Below are positions 1-8,348 of a DNA stretch of 64,000 nt, one piece after another. The stretch comes from Methylophilus medardensis (lineage in GTDB: Bacteria; Pseudomonadota; Gammaproteobacteria; Burkholderiales; Methylophilaceae). How positions within the stretch are numbered: position 1 is the first letter of the stretch; every line of letters starts with the position of its first letter. The stretch lies in NCBI RefSeq assembly GCF_006363915.1, contig NZ_CP040946.1; one strand, written 5' to 3'. The position numbers and the translations under genes are program-made. Under the pieces are notes generated by a model that saw only the letters and a list, made by a program, of their open reading frames with translations, ran no database searches and was not told where the DNA came from.

Positions 1-219
1 ATCCGAGTCCAAGCCAAAATCACTGCTGCTGGCAAAGTCAATCATGAACTTTTCAAGCACCTGTTCGACCTCTTCACGTGGGACCGGCTTCATGGAGGCC
101 ATGACAATCCCCAGCCGCTGCACTTCTTTCGGTGACAGATGCTTCATGACCTCGGCAGCCTCATCCTCACCAAGCGCCAGCATCAAAATTGCACTTTTAT
201 TTAAACCTTCATCACTCAT
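1..219 (-). CDS. fliG: Flagellar motor switch protein FliG, N-terminal part (cut by window edge)
   Basis: The first 73 codons of FliG, the rotor protein that couples FliF to the C-ring. The visible part opens MSDEGLNKSAILMLALGEDE and continues through AAEVMKHLSPKEVQRLG, typical of the FliG N-terminal domain that docks onto the FliF C-terminus. The ATG lies 3 bases beyond the fliF stop codon, so the two are probably translationally coupled in one operon. The rest of the gene lies beyond base 1. Identification is firm from the N-terminal domain and from its place directly after fliF. Confidence 0.93.
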   Translation of the reverse strand, partial: MSDEGLNKSAILMLALGEDEAAEVMKHLSPKEVQRLGIVMASMKPVPREEVEQVLEKFMIDFASSSDFGLDSD

Positions 220-222
220 GCA

Positions 223-1929
223 CTATTTCTCCGCAGAGGTCCAGCTGGACACCACATTGGCGACCATACGCGGATTATCTTTAGCCACTTGTTTAGCTGC
301 CAGCAACGTCTGGTCGAGGCCACTCGGTAACGCAGCCGCCTCACCACTTAACGTGACTAATGCGTCTTCACCCTCTGCCGCCCGAGCAATTGGGCTGCCA
401 TCAGGGCCAGTTAACGCTGCTGTGCCAGCGGCCAAGGCCTGTTGCTTTTTGTCTGCCCCGGTCAACTTAACCGCCATGGGTTTCAATAGTTTTTTATAAA
501 TCAGCATCAATACCACGACCCCGGCCAAGAAGCGCAAAGCATCTTTACCGTATTCAATCATCAGCGGATCTTTCCACAGAGGCGGTTCAACCAGCTTTTC
601 TTGTGCTTCGGCCACAAACGGTGTGTTGACCACCGAAATCGTGTCGCCACGCTCTTTATTGAAGCCCATCGCCTGCATTGCCAAATCGCTTACCTGCTGT
701 TTCTCAGCCGTATTCAAGGCGCGATACGTGGTTTTGCCGGTACTATCCACCACTGGAATATGATTGACCACCACCGCCACGTGTAGGCGTTTGACCCCAC
801 CCTTGGCCTGCTGGACATAGCTCACTGTTTTATCCAGCTCGTAGTTAGTCGTATTGTCTTTTTGCGTATTTTGCGGTGGGGCTGGCGGCGCAGCTGGCGG
901 CGCGTTTTCACCTGGGGCTTGCGCGCCCGGTGCATTAATGGGCGCAGTAGACTCACCAGGAGGTTGATTGGACAATGCGCCAGGCACGGCACCATTGTTA
1001 CCACCGCTGGTTTGGGACTCACGGCTTTGTGCACTGCGAATCGCCATGTCATCCGGCTTGCCGTTTGGCTTGTAGGACTCATTGGCCTGCTCAGTCATTG
1101 AGAAATCAATTTCTGCGCTGGTTTCAGCATGTACGTTTTTAGCCCCCACAATCGGCGTAATGATCGACTCCACGCGGCGGGCAATACTGTTCTGCATGTT
1201 TTCGACATAAGCCATTTGCTCAGGGTCGAGGCCATTTTGTTTCAGTTTGTTGGCGTTGTCAGACAACAGATTGCCATTCTGGTCGACCACCGTCACATGG
1301 TCAGCCGACAAATTGGGCACACTGCTCGCCACCAGGTGGACCACCGCGCCAACTTGTTGTGCATCCAAGCGCCGACCGTTGTGCAGGTTCAATAACACAG
1401 AAGCGGTCGGATACTGTTGTTCACGCACAAACACGCTCGGTTTTGGAATCGCCAAATGAATGCGTGCTGCCTGTACCGCAGAGATCGATTGGATGCTGCG
1501 TTCGAGTTCACCTTCTAAGCCACGCTGAAAATTAACCTGCTCAACAAATTGCGACACGCCAAATTTTTGATTCTCGAGTAACTCAAAACCAATATTGCCG
1601 CCTTTGGGCAAGCCTTGGGCGGCTAGTTTCAATCGCACTTGATGCACTTGATCTGCGGGCACCAAAATCGCATTGCCGCCCTCGGCAAACTGATAAGGCA
1701 CATTCAATTTGTCCAGCTCCGCCACGATGGCGCCACCGTCTTTATCAGCAAAGTTAGAAAACAACACGCGGTAATCCGGTTTCTGACTCCATAGCCAGAA
1801 AACGACCATCACGGCAACCACGGCCGCAATGCCTGCGACTAGTAGCAGTTTTTGTCCCATTTGTCCGAACGCATTCGCGGTCGGATTGGACTCACCAGTT
1901 GACGTAAGTAAGGCAGCGTCAGCAGCCAT
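223..1929 (-). CDS. fliF: Flagellar MS-ring protein FliF
   Basis: Forms the MS ring of the flagellar basal body in the inner membrane. The protein is 568 residues with the chosen start, as usual for the family. A transmembrane helix lies near residues 28-47, then the YscJ/FliF ring-building domains, a long Pro/Ala/Gly-rich linker, a second membrane segment near residue 460, and a C-terminal tail that binds FliG. The frame is open upstream, but the ATG at 1929 has a GGAGG six bases before it, so earlier starts are unlikely. It is followed by fliG and is divergent from fliE. Confidence 0.95.
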   Translation of the reverse strand: MAADAALLTSTGESNPTANAFGQMGQKLLLVAGIAAVVAVMVVFWLWSQKPDYRVLFSNFADKDGGAIVAELDKLNVPYQFAEGGNAILVPADQVHQVRLKLAAQGLPKGGNIGFELLENQKFGVSQFVEQVNFQRGLEGELERSIQSISAVQAARIHLAIPKPSVFVREQQYPTASVLLNLHNGRRLDAQQVGAVVHLVASSVPNLSADHVTVVDQNGNLLSDNANKLKQNGLDPEQMAYVENMQNSIARRVESIITPIVGAKNVHAETSAEIDFSMTEQANESYKPNGKPDDMAIRSAQSRESQTSGGNNGAVPGALSNQPPGESTAPINAPGAQAPGENAPPAAPPAPPQNTQKDNTTNYELDKTVSYVQQAKGGVKRLHVAVVVNHIPVVDSTGKTTYRALNTAEKQQVSDLAMQAMGFNKERGDTISVVNTPFVAEAQEKLVEPPLWKDPLMIEYGKDALRFLAGVVVLMLIYKKLLKPMAVKLTGADKKQQALAAGTAALTGPDGSPIARAAEGEDALVTLSGEAAALPSGLDQTLLAAKQVAKDNPRMVANVVSSWTSAEK

Positions 1930-2191
1930 CTGAACCTCCATGTTTACTACACAAACGGTTTGCAGCAGACACCCGACGCGGGCAAAACGATGCAAACAGC
2001 TTTTTAAACTTGCATGCCCTTTGCGGGCACACTTACATGAGACCCATTATGCGCTTAGTCTATTTTTTCAAATCGGCAAATAAGACGGATTAATGTTGCC
2101 TATTTTACAAAGCACCCAACCCCTCGGAATGCTACAGTGACTACCATGACAATTCGGGCGCAATCTGCCCAAACGATGAAAGGAGTCCACC

Positions 2192-2557
2192 ATGAACGCA
2201 GGCGGTATTGATGCGCAACGCATCACGTCCATGCTGGCACAATTGCGTGCAGCTGCTCAAAAACCTGAAGGGTTGGGCGGCAACGCGATTGCTAACCCAG
2301 TGCAAAAAACCAATGCAGCCAGCCCCACTAGCCAAGTCAGCTTTAGTGATGCGCTCAAGGCTTCGTTAGACCAGGTCAATAATATGCAATTAGAGTCAGA
2401 TAAACTGGGCAAGGATTTTGCCATGGGCAATGACAACGTCAGTTTGTCTGATGTCATGATTTCTGGTCAAAAAGCGAACATCGCCTTTCAAGCCACTGTA
2501 CAAGTGCGTAACAAGCTCGTCACGGCGTATCAAGACATGATGAATATGCAGGTATAA
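2192..2557 (+). CDS. fliE: Flagellar hook-basal body protein FliE
   Basis: FliE joins the MS ring to the proximal rod. This 121-residue protein carries the FliE C-terminal signature: DNVSLSDVMISGQKANIAFQ, then VQVRNKLVTAYQDMMNMQV. A strong ribosome site (AAAGGAG) sits just before the ATG. It is the only plus-strand gene of the flagellar block, transcribed away from fliF. The 262-base gap between them must hold both promoters; I could not identify these with confidence. Confidence 0.95.
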   Translation: MNAGGIDAQRITSMLAQLRAAAQKPEGLGGNAIANPVQKTNAASPTSQVSFSDALKASLDQVNNMQLESDKLGKDFAMGNDNVSLSDVMISGQKANIAFQATVQVRNKLVTAYQDMMNMQV

Positions 2558-2599
2558 AGCCTACGTAAGTTTGATCAAGCCAACAATTCGCCTAAAAAC

Positions 2600-2890
2600 T
2601 TAAACCTTGGGAGGCAAGCGTGCTTCCCCTTGCTCTAACTGATATAACCAAGCCAATATTTCGGCAATCGCCTGATATAACTGTGGCGGAATATGCGTAT
2701 CTAATTCGACTTGCATTAACAAGCTGAGTAACGCTTGTGACTCATGCACATACACCTCGTGTTCTTTCGCCAGCGCAATCATGCGTTGCGCCAACAAACC
2801 ATTGCCTTTTGCCACGACGCGGGGCGCGAGGTCACCAGCCTCATACGCCAATGCCACTGCTGACTGGGTATAGACTTTATCCGGCTGCAT
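2600..2890 (-). CDS. FlhB-like C-terminal-domain protein (FlhX type)
   Basis: A 96-residue protein that corresponds only to the cytoplasmic C-terminal part of the flagellar export switch FlhB: it runs YTQSAVALAYEAGDLAPRVV and then contains LAKEHEVYVHES. The NPTH autocleavage motif and membrane domain of full FlhB are absent. Such stand-alone FlhX proteins are common beside fliK in proteobacteria and are thought to assist or replace FlhB's C-terminal half in substrate switching. Its start overlaps the end of fliK by 14 bases, so it is probably translated by coupling. The ribosome site is weak. Confidence 0.85.
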   Translation of the reverse strand: MQPDKVYTQSAVALAYEAGDLAPRVVAKGNGLLAQRMIALAKEHEVYVHESQALLSLLMQVELDTHIPPQLYQAIAEILAWLYQLEQGEARLPPKV

Positions 2891-4016
2891 ACTTTGATTG
2901 TGCCTGAACCACTTGGTCGCTACTGATCTGTAAGGATTCGAGTGTTAACCCGGCAGATTGCAAATTCATGGCTAATTGACTGCGTGCAGATTGCAAGGCG
3001 TTCAAAGCCGCAGCCTCACCTGGCGCAACACGCACACTCAGACGACCATTGTGCAGCGTCAGCTTCACCGAGACCTCGCCAAGTGTGGGCAAATGCAAGG
3101 TCAGATCGCTTTGTAAGCTGTTTAACACAGGCTCGTCAGCGGAATATGCAGAGTGCTCCTGCTCATTGACTTGCCACTGCATGGTTTGCCCAGGCCAGAC
3201 TTCACCATGCCAGACCACCCGTTGCTGCTCAAGGACTTGGAGTTGTTGCGCTACCATCTCTGGCGGGGTAAAAATCGGTTTATTTTGCGGCTCCTGCAAC
3301 AACTGGTGCCAAGGGCGCGTGCCCAGCGTGGCTTCTTTCAGGTGTGACTCATAAAATAAGCCTGAACTATCCAATGCGTGTTTCAAGTCTTGTGCCAACA
3401 CTTGCGGCTTTTGCGGGCTATGGCTGACGACCGTCTGGGCTTGTACCACCGTCGGTTGCTGCTGAAAGGCCGATGAGCTCAGCCAGCGCTGCAAATGTTT
3501 GGCCGGCGGACTCAGCTCCACCAGGCTGGCTTGCCCGGTAGCGCTCTTGGCCATGGCTTGTAGATGTTCGTCGTGCTCACCTGCTGATAGATCGGTCAGC
3601 AGGTCTATGTTACTTGCTTGCGCGGCAGGGCCGTTCGCCTGCGCATTGCCGGATTGCACGCCCCATTTGACTTGCGGCAACAGCGCTTTGTCTGCACCCT
3701 GCTGGGCGAGTCCCATAAATTGCATGTGCAAACTTTGCTGCTGTGCCAAATAAGCTGGCAATTGCATCTGCACAGTGACAGGCGCTTGATTGGGTAGCTG
3801 GATTTGAACCTTGAATTGTGCAAGATCGGCATTATTCGCGACGCCAGATTCTTTTTGCAGAATCAAGCCGGTAAACGCCATGCCGGGGCGCATACGCGCC
3901 CAAAGCGGCGCTTCAGACTGGGCACCTTCCACCGGCATGATGGAAGACACGGCACGCAAGCGCTCTGTTTCACTCGCAATAACACGCTGTGAGAGCACTT
4001 GCGGGATGGGTAACAT
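2877..4016 (-). CDS. fliK: Flagellar hook-length control protein FliK
   Basis: FliK measures hook length and switches export specificity. The 379-residue protein is Gln/Ala-rich and low in complexity through its middle. It ends in a conserved FliK C-terminal domain (PTLGEVSVKLTLHNGRLSV, then ALQSARSQLAMNLQSAGL). The N-terminal half is poorly conserved, as usual. The stop of fliT directly abuts its ATG, and its own end overlaps the FlhB-like gene, so fliT-fliK-flhX form one transcription unit. Confidence 0.85.
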   Translation of the reverse strand: MLPIPQVLSQRVIASETERLRAVSSIMPVEGAQSEAPLWARMRPGMAFTGLILQKESGVANNADLAQFKVQIQLPNQAPVTVQMQLPAYLAQQQSLHMQFMGLAQQGADKALLPQVKWGVQSGNAQANGPAAQASNIDLLTDLSAGEHDEHLQAMAKSATGQASLVELSPPAKHLQRWLSSSAFQQQPTVVQAQTVVSHSPQKPQVLAQDLKHALDSSGLFYESHLKEATLGTRPWHQLLQEPQNKPIFTPPEMVAQQLQVLEQQRVVWHGEVWPGQTMQWQVNEQEHSAYSADEPVLNSLQSDLTLHLPTLGEVSVKLTLHNGRLSVRVAPGEAAALNALQSARSQLAMNLQSAGLTLESLQISSDQVVQAQSKYAAG

Positions 4017-4349
4017 CTATCGTCCGTCCGGAGGCATGCGCGCATGCAGTTGCGCGTCAAAGATCATGTCGGTAATGCGGTGCATCACTGGATAAAGCAA
4101 ATTGCGGATTTCGCCGTCATCCGCCAGTATCTTTTGCACCAGGGCCTGTTTACGCGCATGCTGCTCTGCTGAGAGTGGTTCAGCGGCGAGGCGCATGGAT
4201 TGCTCTAGACTTTTGACTACTTCAATCTTGAGCATATAAGATTGCTCAAGCTCAGTCACTTTTTCCCAGGCATTTTGTCGCGCCGCAATCAGCATCTGCT
4301 CCATCAGCTTTGCTGCAGATTCATAAGTATTAATCAGTGCCTGTGACAT
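4017..4349 (-). CDS. fliT: FliT-like flagellar export chaperone
   Basis: A 110-residue, helix-rich, charged small protein immediately downstream of fliS. Position and size match FliT, which escorts the filament cap FliD to the export gate. Sequence conservation in FliT is low, so the name rests mainly on gene order (fliD-fliS-fliT) and the predicted all-helical build (LEQSYMLKIEVVKSLEQSM). Confidence 0.72.
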   Translation of the reverse strand: MSQALINTYESAAKLMEQMLIAARQNAWEKVTELEQSYMLKIEVVKSLEQSMRLAAEPLSAEQHARKQALVQKILADDGEIRNLLYPVMHRITDMIFDAQLHARMPPDGR

Positions 4350-4350
4350 C

Positions 4351-4851
4351 TTAAGCTCCGGCCGCCGCCATACGGTGTTGACCCATGTGTTGTAACTCGT
4401 TTGTTTTTTGTGCCACCATCTGACCCAGCGACATATCGGCTTGTGCCGGACGCGCGGCAGCAGATTTTTCTAAGGTTTCCCAAGCGGATTTCAATTCCAT
4501 CAGCAATTGCTGAATTTCTTGTACTTTTTTCACATCTTGGCGGACGCTCGCCTCCATCAAACTGCGCGTCATGTACTGATACAGTTGGTCAAGATTTTGG
4601 GCGATGTCGCCACCGGTACGCTTGTCTAGGCAGGCACGTAAGCCACTATCCACAATGGTGACGGCTTGGGTCAGGTATTGGCCTTTTTTAGCAATATCAT
4701 GCTGAGCCATTGCTTGTTGTGCGTGAATACAAGCTGAAATCGCACCGTCGTATAACATCACTACCAACTTCAGCGGGCTGGCATCAACAATCCCGGTTTC
4801 CAACCCCACGCTTGCATAAGCATTCACACCTAATTTCTTCATTCCAAACAT
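4351..4851 (-). CDS. fliS: Flagellin export chaperone FliS
   Basis: FliS binds the C-terminus of unassembled flagellin in the cytoplasm and keeps it from polymerising. The 166-residue protein has the family's N-terminal core: NAYASVGLETGIVDASPLKL followed by VVMLYDGAI. It is longer than the usual ~130 residues because of an Ala/Gln-rich tail after residue 130. The ribosome site AGGAG precedes the ATG. It lies between fliD and fliT. Confidence 0.92.
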   Translation of the reverse strand: MFGMKKLGVNAYASVGLETGIVDASPLKLVVMLYDGAISACIHAQQAMAQHDIAKKGQYLTQAVTIVDSGLRACLDKRTGGDIAQNLDQLYQYMTRSLMEASVRQDVKKVQEIQQLLMELKSAWETLEKSAAARPAQADMSLGQMVAQKTNELQHMGQHRMAAAGA

Positions 4852-4932
4852 TTTCTACTCCTGAATTCTGCTTAAAAGCGTATGGTTAGTGATCATTTGC
4901 CAGCCACCTTCTGCAGACCACTACCGCATCAA

Positions 4933-6612
4933 CTAATTGTTGTTACTAATAGAAGCCAATTGTGAAGTCAGATTATTGCTGGTGCTTTGCATACTGCTGA
5001 GCAAGGCATCCAATTTTGCATACTGTGCACGGTAACGTGCTTCAATAGAAGGCAACCTGGCATTAATATCATCGGACTTTTTATTCAAAACTTTAATCGA
5101 AGATGAGATGCCATCGGTCTTCGTTGTCAACGCGCCATCGCTGTCCAGCCAGCCATCCAACAACGAGCTTAATTCGCCTGCCAGACCTTTACTAAAGGTC
5201 ACAGTGCCACGACTACCGGTGGCAGTACCCGTAACACTTAATTGCAAGCCAAAACTCGCATTACCGAGCGCGCCAGTCAATACCGAGCCGCTGGTGATGG
5301 CAGTGGCACCGTTAATGGTGCCGATGGCGTTGATCCCATTGCCGCCTAGCTGGGAGACATTGACGGCATAAGTGCCTGAGGCGGTATCTGATTTACTGCT
5401 GACAAAACTCACTTGCGGATCCGTCGCGGTGGCCGATGGTGAAAATAGCTTGGCCACATCACTGACGTTGGTTGTCACTGCAGTTTTCAATTTTGTACTG
5501 TCTAGCGACAATGCGCCATCAGAGCCCATGGTCACGCCAATATCGGTTAATGTTTTAAACGTGGTGGCAGTCGGCGAGGAGGCTGATAGCATCGATTTTA
5601 GTTTCACCATGATATTGCGCGCGGTAGAGTCACCTAATAAGGCGCCATTCGCCGTCGAACCCGCCGATACAAACTTGGTCAGGTTACGCATACTGGTGTT
5701 GAGTGAATTATAAGCATCGACAAAGCTTTGTACCGACGCTTGTATGGTATCGGTATCGGTGCCTACCGTCAGAGCATTACTGGTGGTCGTCACCGACTTC
5801 AGTGTCAGGGTGACGCCCTGAATCACATCAGACACCGTATTGCTGGGTTTACTGATGCTCATGCCATCCACGTTGAGCAAAGCGTTTTTGGCTGCAACCA
5901 TTTGGGTCATGTTGTTGGTGCCCGCCAGCGGGTCGTAGGCCAATGCAGAGAGACCTGCGCTGTCGGTCGCATTTCCATCATCGTCCGCCACCGAGATTTT
6001 CAGGCTATTCACTTCGCCCGTGTCTTTCGATGTCACCACCAGACGATTGCCTGACCCATCATTGACAATCGAAGCCGACACCGAGGCGTTTTGAGCGTTA
6101 ATCGCATCGCGAATGCCTGCCAAGGTATTATTGCTGCTAGTGATATCAATCGAAATGTCAGTCTTGTCGCCGTTGGCGGTAAATGCCGCAGGATTGCTCC
6201 CCGCAGCGGCGGCAAACGTGCCGAAAGAAATGGTGAGTTTGCCCGTGCCAACAATGTCAGTGGCACTACTATAAGCAGCAGAAGCCAGCTTTTGTGAAGT
6301 CGCCAACTGGCTGACCGTCACGTTGTAACTACCGATCACGGCAGTACCGTTGGCAGTCGCACTGATGCTGTTACTGTCACTCGCAGTGACAGATTGCGCG
6401 TTAAACTTCGCCGCTGTGGCTAATTTGTTTACCGCTGTCTGAAACGTACTTAATCCGCTTTTGAGCGTGCTGTAAGCGGATAACTTGGTATTGTAAGACG
6501 ATATTTTGGTTTTAATATCGTTGAGAGGTTGCTGTTCCACTTGCATCTGCGCACTGACGAGACTGTCAATTGGAAGCCCTGATACTCCAGTAGAGGATAC
6601 TATCGCTGTCAT
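4933..6612 (-). CDS. fliD: Flagellar filament cap protein FliD
   Basis: FliD forms the cap under which flagellin monomers fold at the filament tip. It has 559 residues. The N-terminal domain (SSTGVSGLPIDSLVSAQMQV) and the C-terminal coiled coil (ARYRAQYAKLDALLSSMQST) match the family. The middle is Ser/Thr/Ala-rich with several TATGS- and SSNNT-type stretches, possible O-glycosylation targets given the neighbouring transferases. The ribosome site GGGAGA lies seven bases before the ATG. Confidence 0.94.
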   Translation of the reverse strand: MTAIVSSTGVSGLPIDSLVSAQMQVEQQPLNDIKTKISSYNTKLSAYSTLKSGLSTFQTAVNKLATAAKFNAQSVTASDSNSISATANGTAVIGSYNVTVSQLATSQKLASAAYSSATDIVGTGKLTISFGTFAAAAGSNPAAFTANGDKTDISIDITSSNNTLAGIRDAINAQNASVSASIVNDGSGNRLVVTSKDTGEVNSLKISVADDDGNATDSAGLSALAYDPLAGTNNMTQMVAAKNALLNVDGMSISKPSNTVSDVIQGVTLTLKSVTTTSNALTVGTDTDTIQASVQSFVDAYNSLNTSMRNLTKFVSAGSTANGALLGDSTARNIMVKLKSMLSASSPTATTFKTLTDIGVTMGSDGALSLDSTKLKTAVTTNVSDVAKLFSPSATATDPQVSFVSSKSDTASGTYAVNVSQLGGNGINAIGTINGATAITSGSVLTGALGNASFGLQLSVTGTATGSRGTVTFSKGLAGELSSLLDGWLDSDGALTTKTDGISSSIKVLNKKSDDINARLPSIEARYRAQYAKLDALLSSMQSTSNNLTSQLASISNNN

Positions 6613-6647
6613 TTATTGTTCTCCCAACCGTCTATTCAAACGCAAAG

Positions 6648-6992
6648 TCAGGCTGTCTGTCGTATCACCAGCCCACGTAATTTATCCAGCGTTTTACTGA
6701 TAGCCAGCACTTCTTCATTGGGAATCTGACGGAGTACCTTTTGTGTTTCGGTATCCACCACTTTCACGATGATTCGATCGCTATCATCATCAATAGAAAA
6801 CTCTATTGTTTGTAACGCTGGCGCAACATACTCATTTAACTTTTTGACAGCACCGCTCAACGCGGCTTTGTCATTCACATCCACTGCAGGTTTGTCTGCG
6901 GAGGCCTCAGCATATTTCACCAGCTTTAAACTGCTGGCCGCCTGCAACCCTTGCACGTTATTGCCTACACCATTTACCAATGAATCACTCAT
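6648..6992 (-). CDS. flaG: FlaG-family flagellar protein
   Basis: A 114-residue FlaG-type protein ending with the conserved block IEFSIDDDSDRIIVKVVDTE and then the QIPNEEVLAISKTL motif. FlaG proteins influence filament length, but their precise role is not settled. It sits between flagellin and fliD, its normal place, and has an AAAGGAG ribosome site. A stable hairpin between flagellin and flaG (7015-7043) may reduce read-through from the flagellin promoter. Confidence 0.9.
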   Translation of the reverse strand: MSDSLVNGVGNNVQGLQAASSLKLVKYAEASADKPAVDVNDKAALSGAVKKLNEYVAPALQTIEFSIDDDSDRIIVKVVDTETQKVLRQIPNEEVLAISKTLDKLRGLVIRQTA

Positions 6993-7014
6993 GATGTTGC
7001 TCCTTTACCTAGGC

Positions 7015-7043
7015 CAAATCCACAGGGTCTAGGCCTGTGGATT
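7015..7043 (-). terminator. Hairpin between flagellin and flaG (attenuator or processing site)
   Basis: An 11-bp perfect stem (AAATCCACAGG against CCTGTGGATTT) with a 7-base loop lies 21 bases after the flagellin stop. On the minus strand it is followed by TTTGG rather than a long T-run, so it is more likely a partial terminator or an mRNA-stabilising 3' end for the abundant flagellin message than a strong stop. Confidence 0.6.
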
Positions 7044-7063
7044 TAGTATTACCGTGTGATGTA

Positions 7064-7861
7064 TTAACCTCTCAGTAATGTCATCACTTGGTTAGGCAAC
7101 TGGTTCGCCTGAGCCAACATCGCAGTACCCGCTTGTTGCAGAATCTGTGCACGGGTCATTTTGGCTGTTTCTGAAGCAAAGTCAGCGTCAGTGATACGAG
7201 ATTTAGATGCTGCCATGTTCTCTGAAGCCACACCTAGGTTATTCACCACTGAAGCGAAACGGTTTTGGTAAGCACCCAGTGTCGCACGGTTGGTGTTCAC
7301 TTCTGTTAATTGCGCATCAATCGCGGTGATTGCATCAGAAGCTGCGTCAGCCGTTGACAAGGAACCACTCAAAGAAGCTGCTGCAACGGATGACACGCTA
7401 ATGGTATCGCCACTGTCTGCACCAATCTGGAAGTTATAACCTGTACCGAAAGCAGCTTGACCGTTAAATTTGGTCGCTGTGCTCAAACGAGTCAGCTCTT
7501 CTTTCAGTTGAGTAAATTCTGTATCCAGGTTTGCACGGTCACCAGAGCTGTAGGAACCGTTGGCTGCCTGTACAGCCAATTCACGCATACGTTGTAAGGA
7601 ATCTGTTGCGCTGCTCAAACCGCCTTCAGCCGTTTGCAAGAAAGAAATTGCATCGTTAGCGTTACGTGTCGCAACATCCATACCACGAACTTGTGAGTCC
7701 ATACGTGTTGCAATTGCCAAGCCAGCCGCATCATCTTTCGCGCTGTTGATACGCATACCAGAAGACAAGCGTTGAATAGAAGTATTCAGGCTGCTTTGTG
7801 ATGCGTTTAAGTTACGTTGTGCATTCAAAGATGCCAAGTTGGTGTTGATTACTGAAGCCAT
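7064..7861 (-). CDS. fliC: Flagellin
   Basis: The filament subunit. At 265 residues it is a short flagellin made almost entirely of the conserved D0/D1 domains: the N-terminus has MASVINTNLASLNAQRNLNA and INSAKDDAAGLAIATRM, and the C-terminus has AGTAMLAQANQLPNQVMTLL. The variable D2/D3 region is reduced to a Ser/Ala/Thr-rich stretch near residues 155-185, which would be the natural site for surface O-modification. A strong ribosome site (AAAGGAG) and a sigma-28 promoter (7974-8000) precede it. Confidence 0.97.
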   Translation of the reverse strand: MASVINTNLASLNAQRNLNASQSSLNTSIQRLSSGMRINSAKDDAAGLAIATRMDSQVRGMDVATRNANDAISFLQTAEGGLSSATDSLQRMRELAVQAANGSYSSGDRANLDTEFTQLKEELTRLSTATKFNGQAAFGTGYNFQIGADSGDTISVSSVAAASLSGSLSTADAASDAITAIDAQLTEVNTNRATLGAYQNRFASVVNNLGVASENMAASKSRITDADFASETAKMTRAQILQQAGTAMLAQANQLPNQVMTLLRG

Positions 7862-8348
7862 GTTAAATCTCCTTTAGAGTCGTATACCCAGTTAAGTGTC
7901 AAATCGTCATGTTACTTTCAACGTTGATCGCTATTTACCACTTAATGTTTGCTATCTAGCGTTGTTAGTTGTGTTATCGACCGCTTGCGAAATTTCTTTA
8001 ATCCTTGTTGCAAATTTCTTTTTTCGATCAATCATGCACTTGAAACTATTTACGACCCCTCGCACTAAATCTTTAGTCCTGCCTAAAAAAATGTGCAAAT
8101 TTGTTGATATCAATCTATTTTACAAAATCAGTGCCACTCGCCATTAAGCGAGCTACAGTGAGATTCAGGGTTAATTCTGCTTTTAACCAACCGGGCCGAG
8201 CACAGCGTTGCTCACTCGCGCTGTCACACAAGATATAAGGCCAGTTTTCAGCGTTTATCCTCAAATCATTCCTGCATAAAGCCACCGATAATCAGCCTAT
8301 CCGTTTCGTATACCTTATATAGGTATCAAAAATTAAAAGGAGTTTTGC
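7862..8348. other. 487-base intergenic region between flagellin and the phosphonate operon
   Basis: It holds the flagellin promoter on the minus strand and presumably the operon promoter on the plus strand. Near 8284-8291 there is ACCGATAA, a FliA -10-like box, but no TAAA at the right spacing. A small inverted repeat (ATACC/GGTAT, 8310-8326) lies just before the ribosome site. I see no convincing gene here. Confidence 0.5.
7974..8000 (-). promoter_or_regulatory. Sigma-28 (FliA) promoter of flagellin
   Basis: On the minus strand TAAA (8000-7997), exactly 15 bases, then GTCGATAA (7981-7974). The known FliA consensus is TAAA-N15-GCCGATAA, so only one base differs. The predicted start is about 105 bases upstream of the flagellin ATG. 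Confidence 0.82.

Noticed and set aside
2040..2110. GCCGATTT on the minus strand upstream of fliF, considered as a FliA promoter
   Set aside because: The nearest TAAA is 26 bases away instead of 15.
8310..8326. ATACC/GGTAT inverted repeat before pepM as an operator
   Set aside because: Only 5-bp arms in an AT-rich promoter region; too likely by chance to call.
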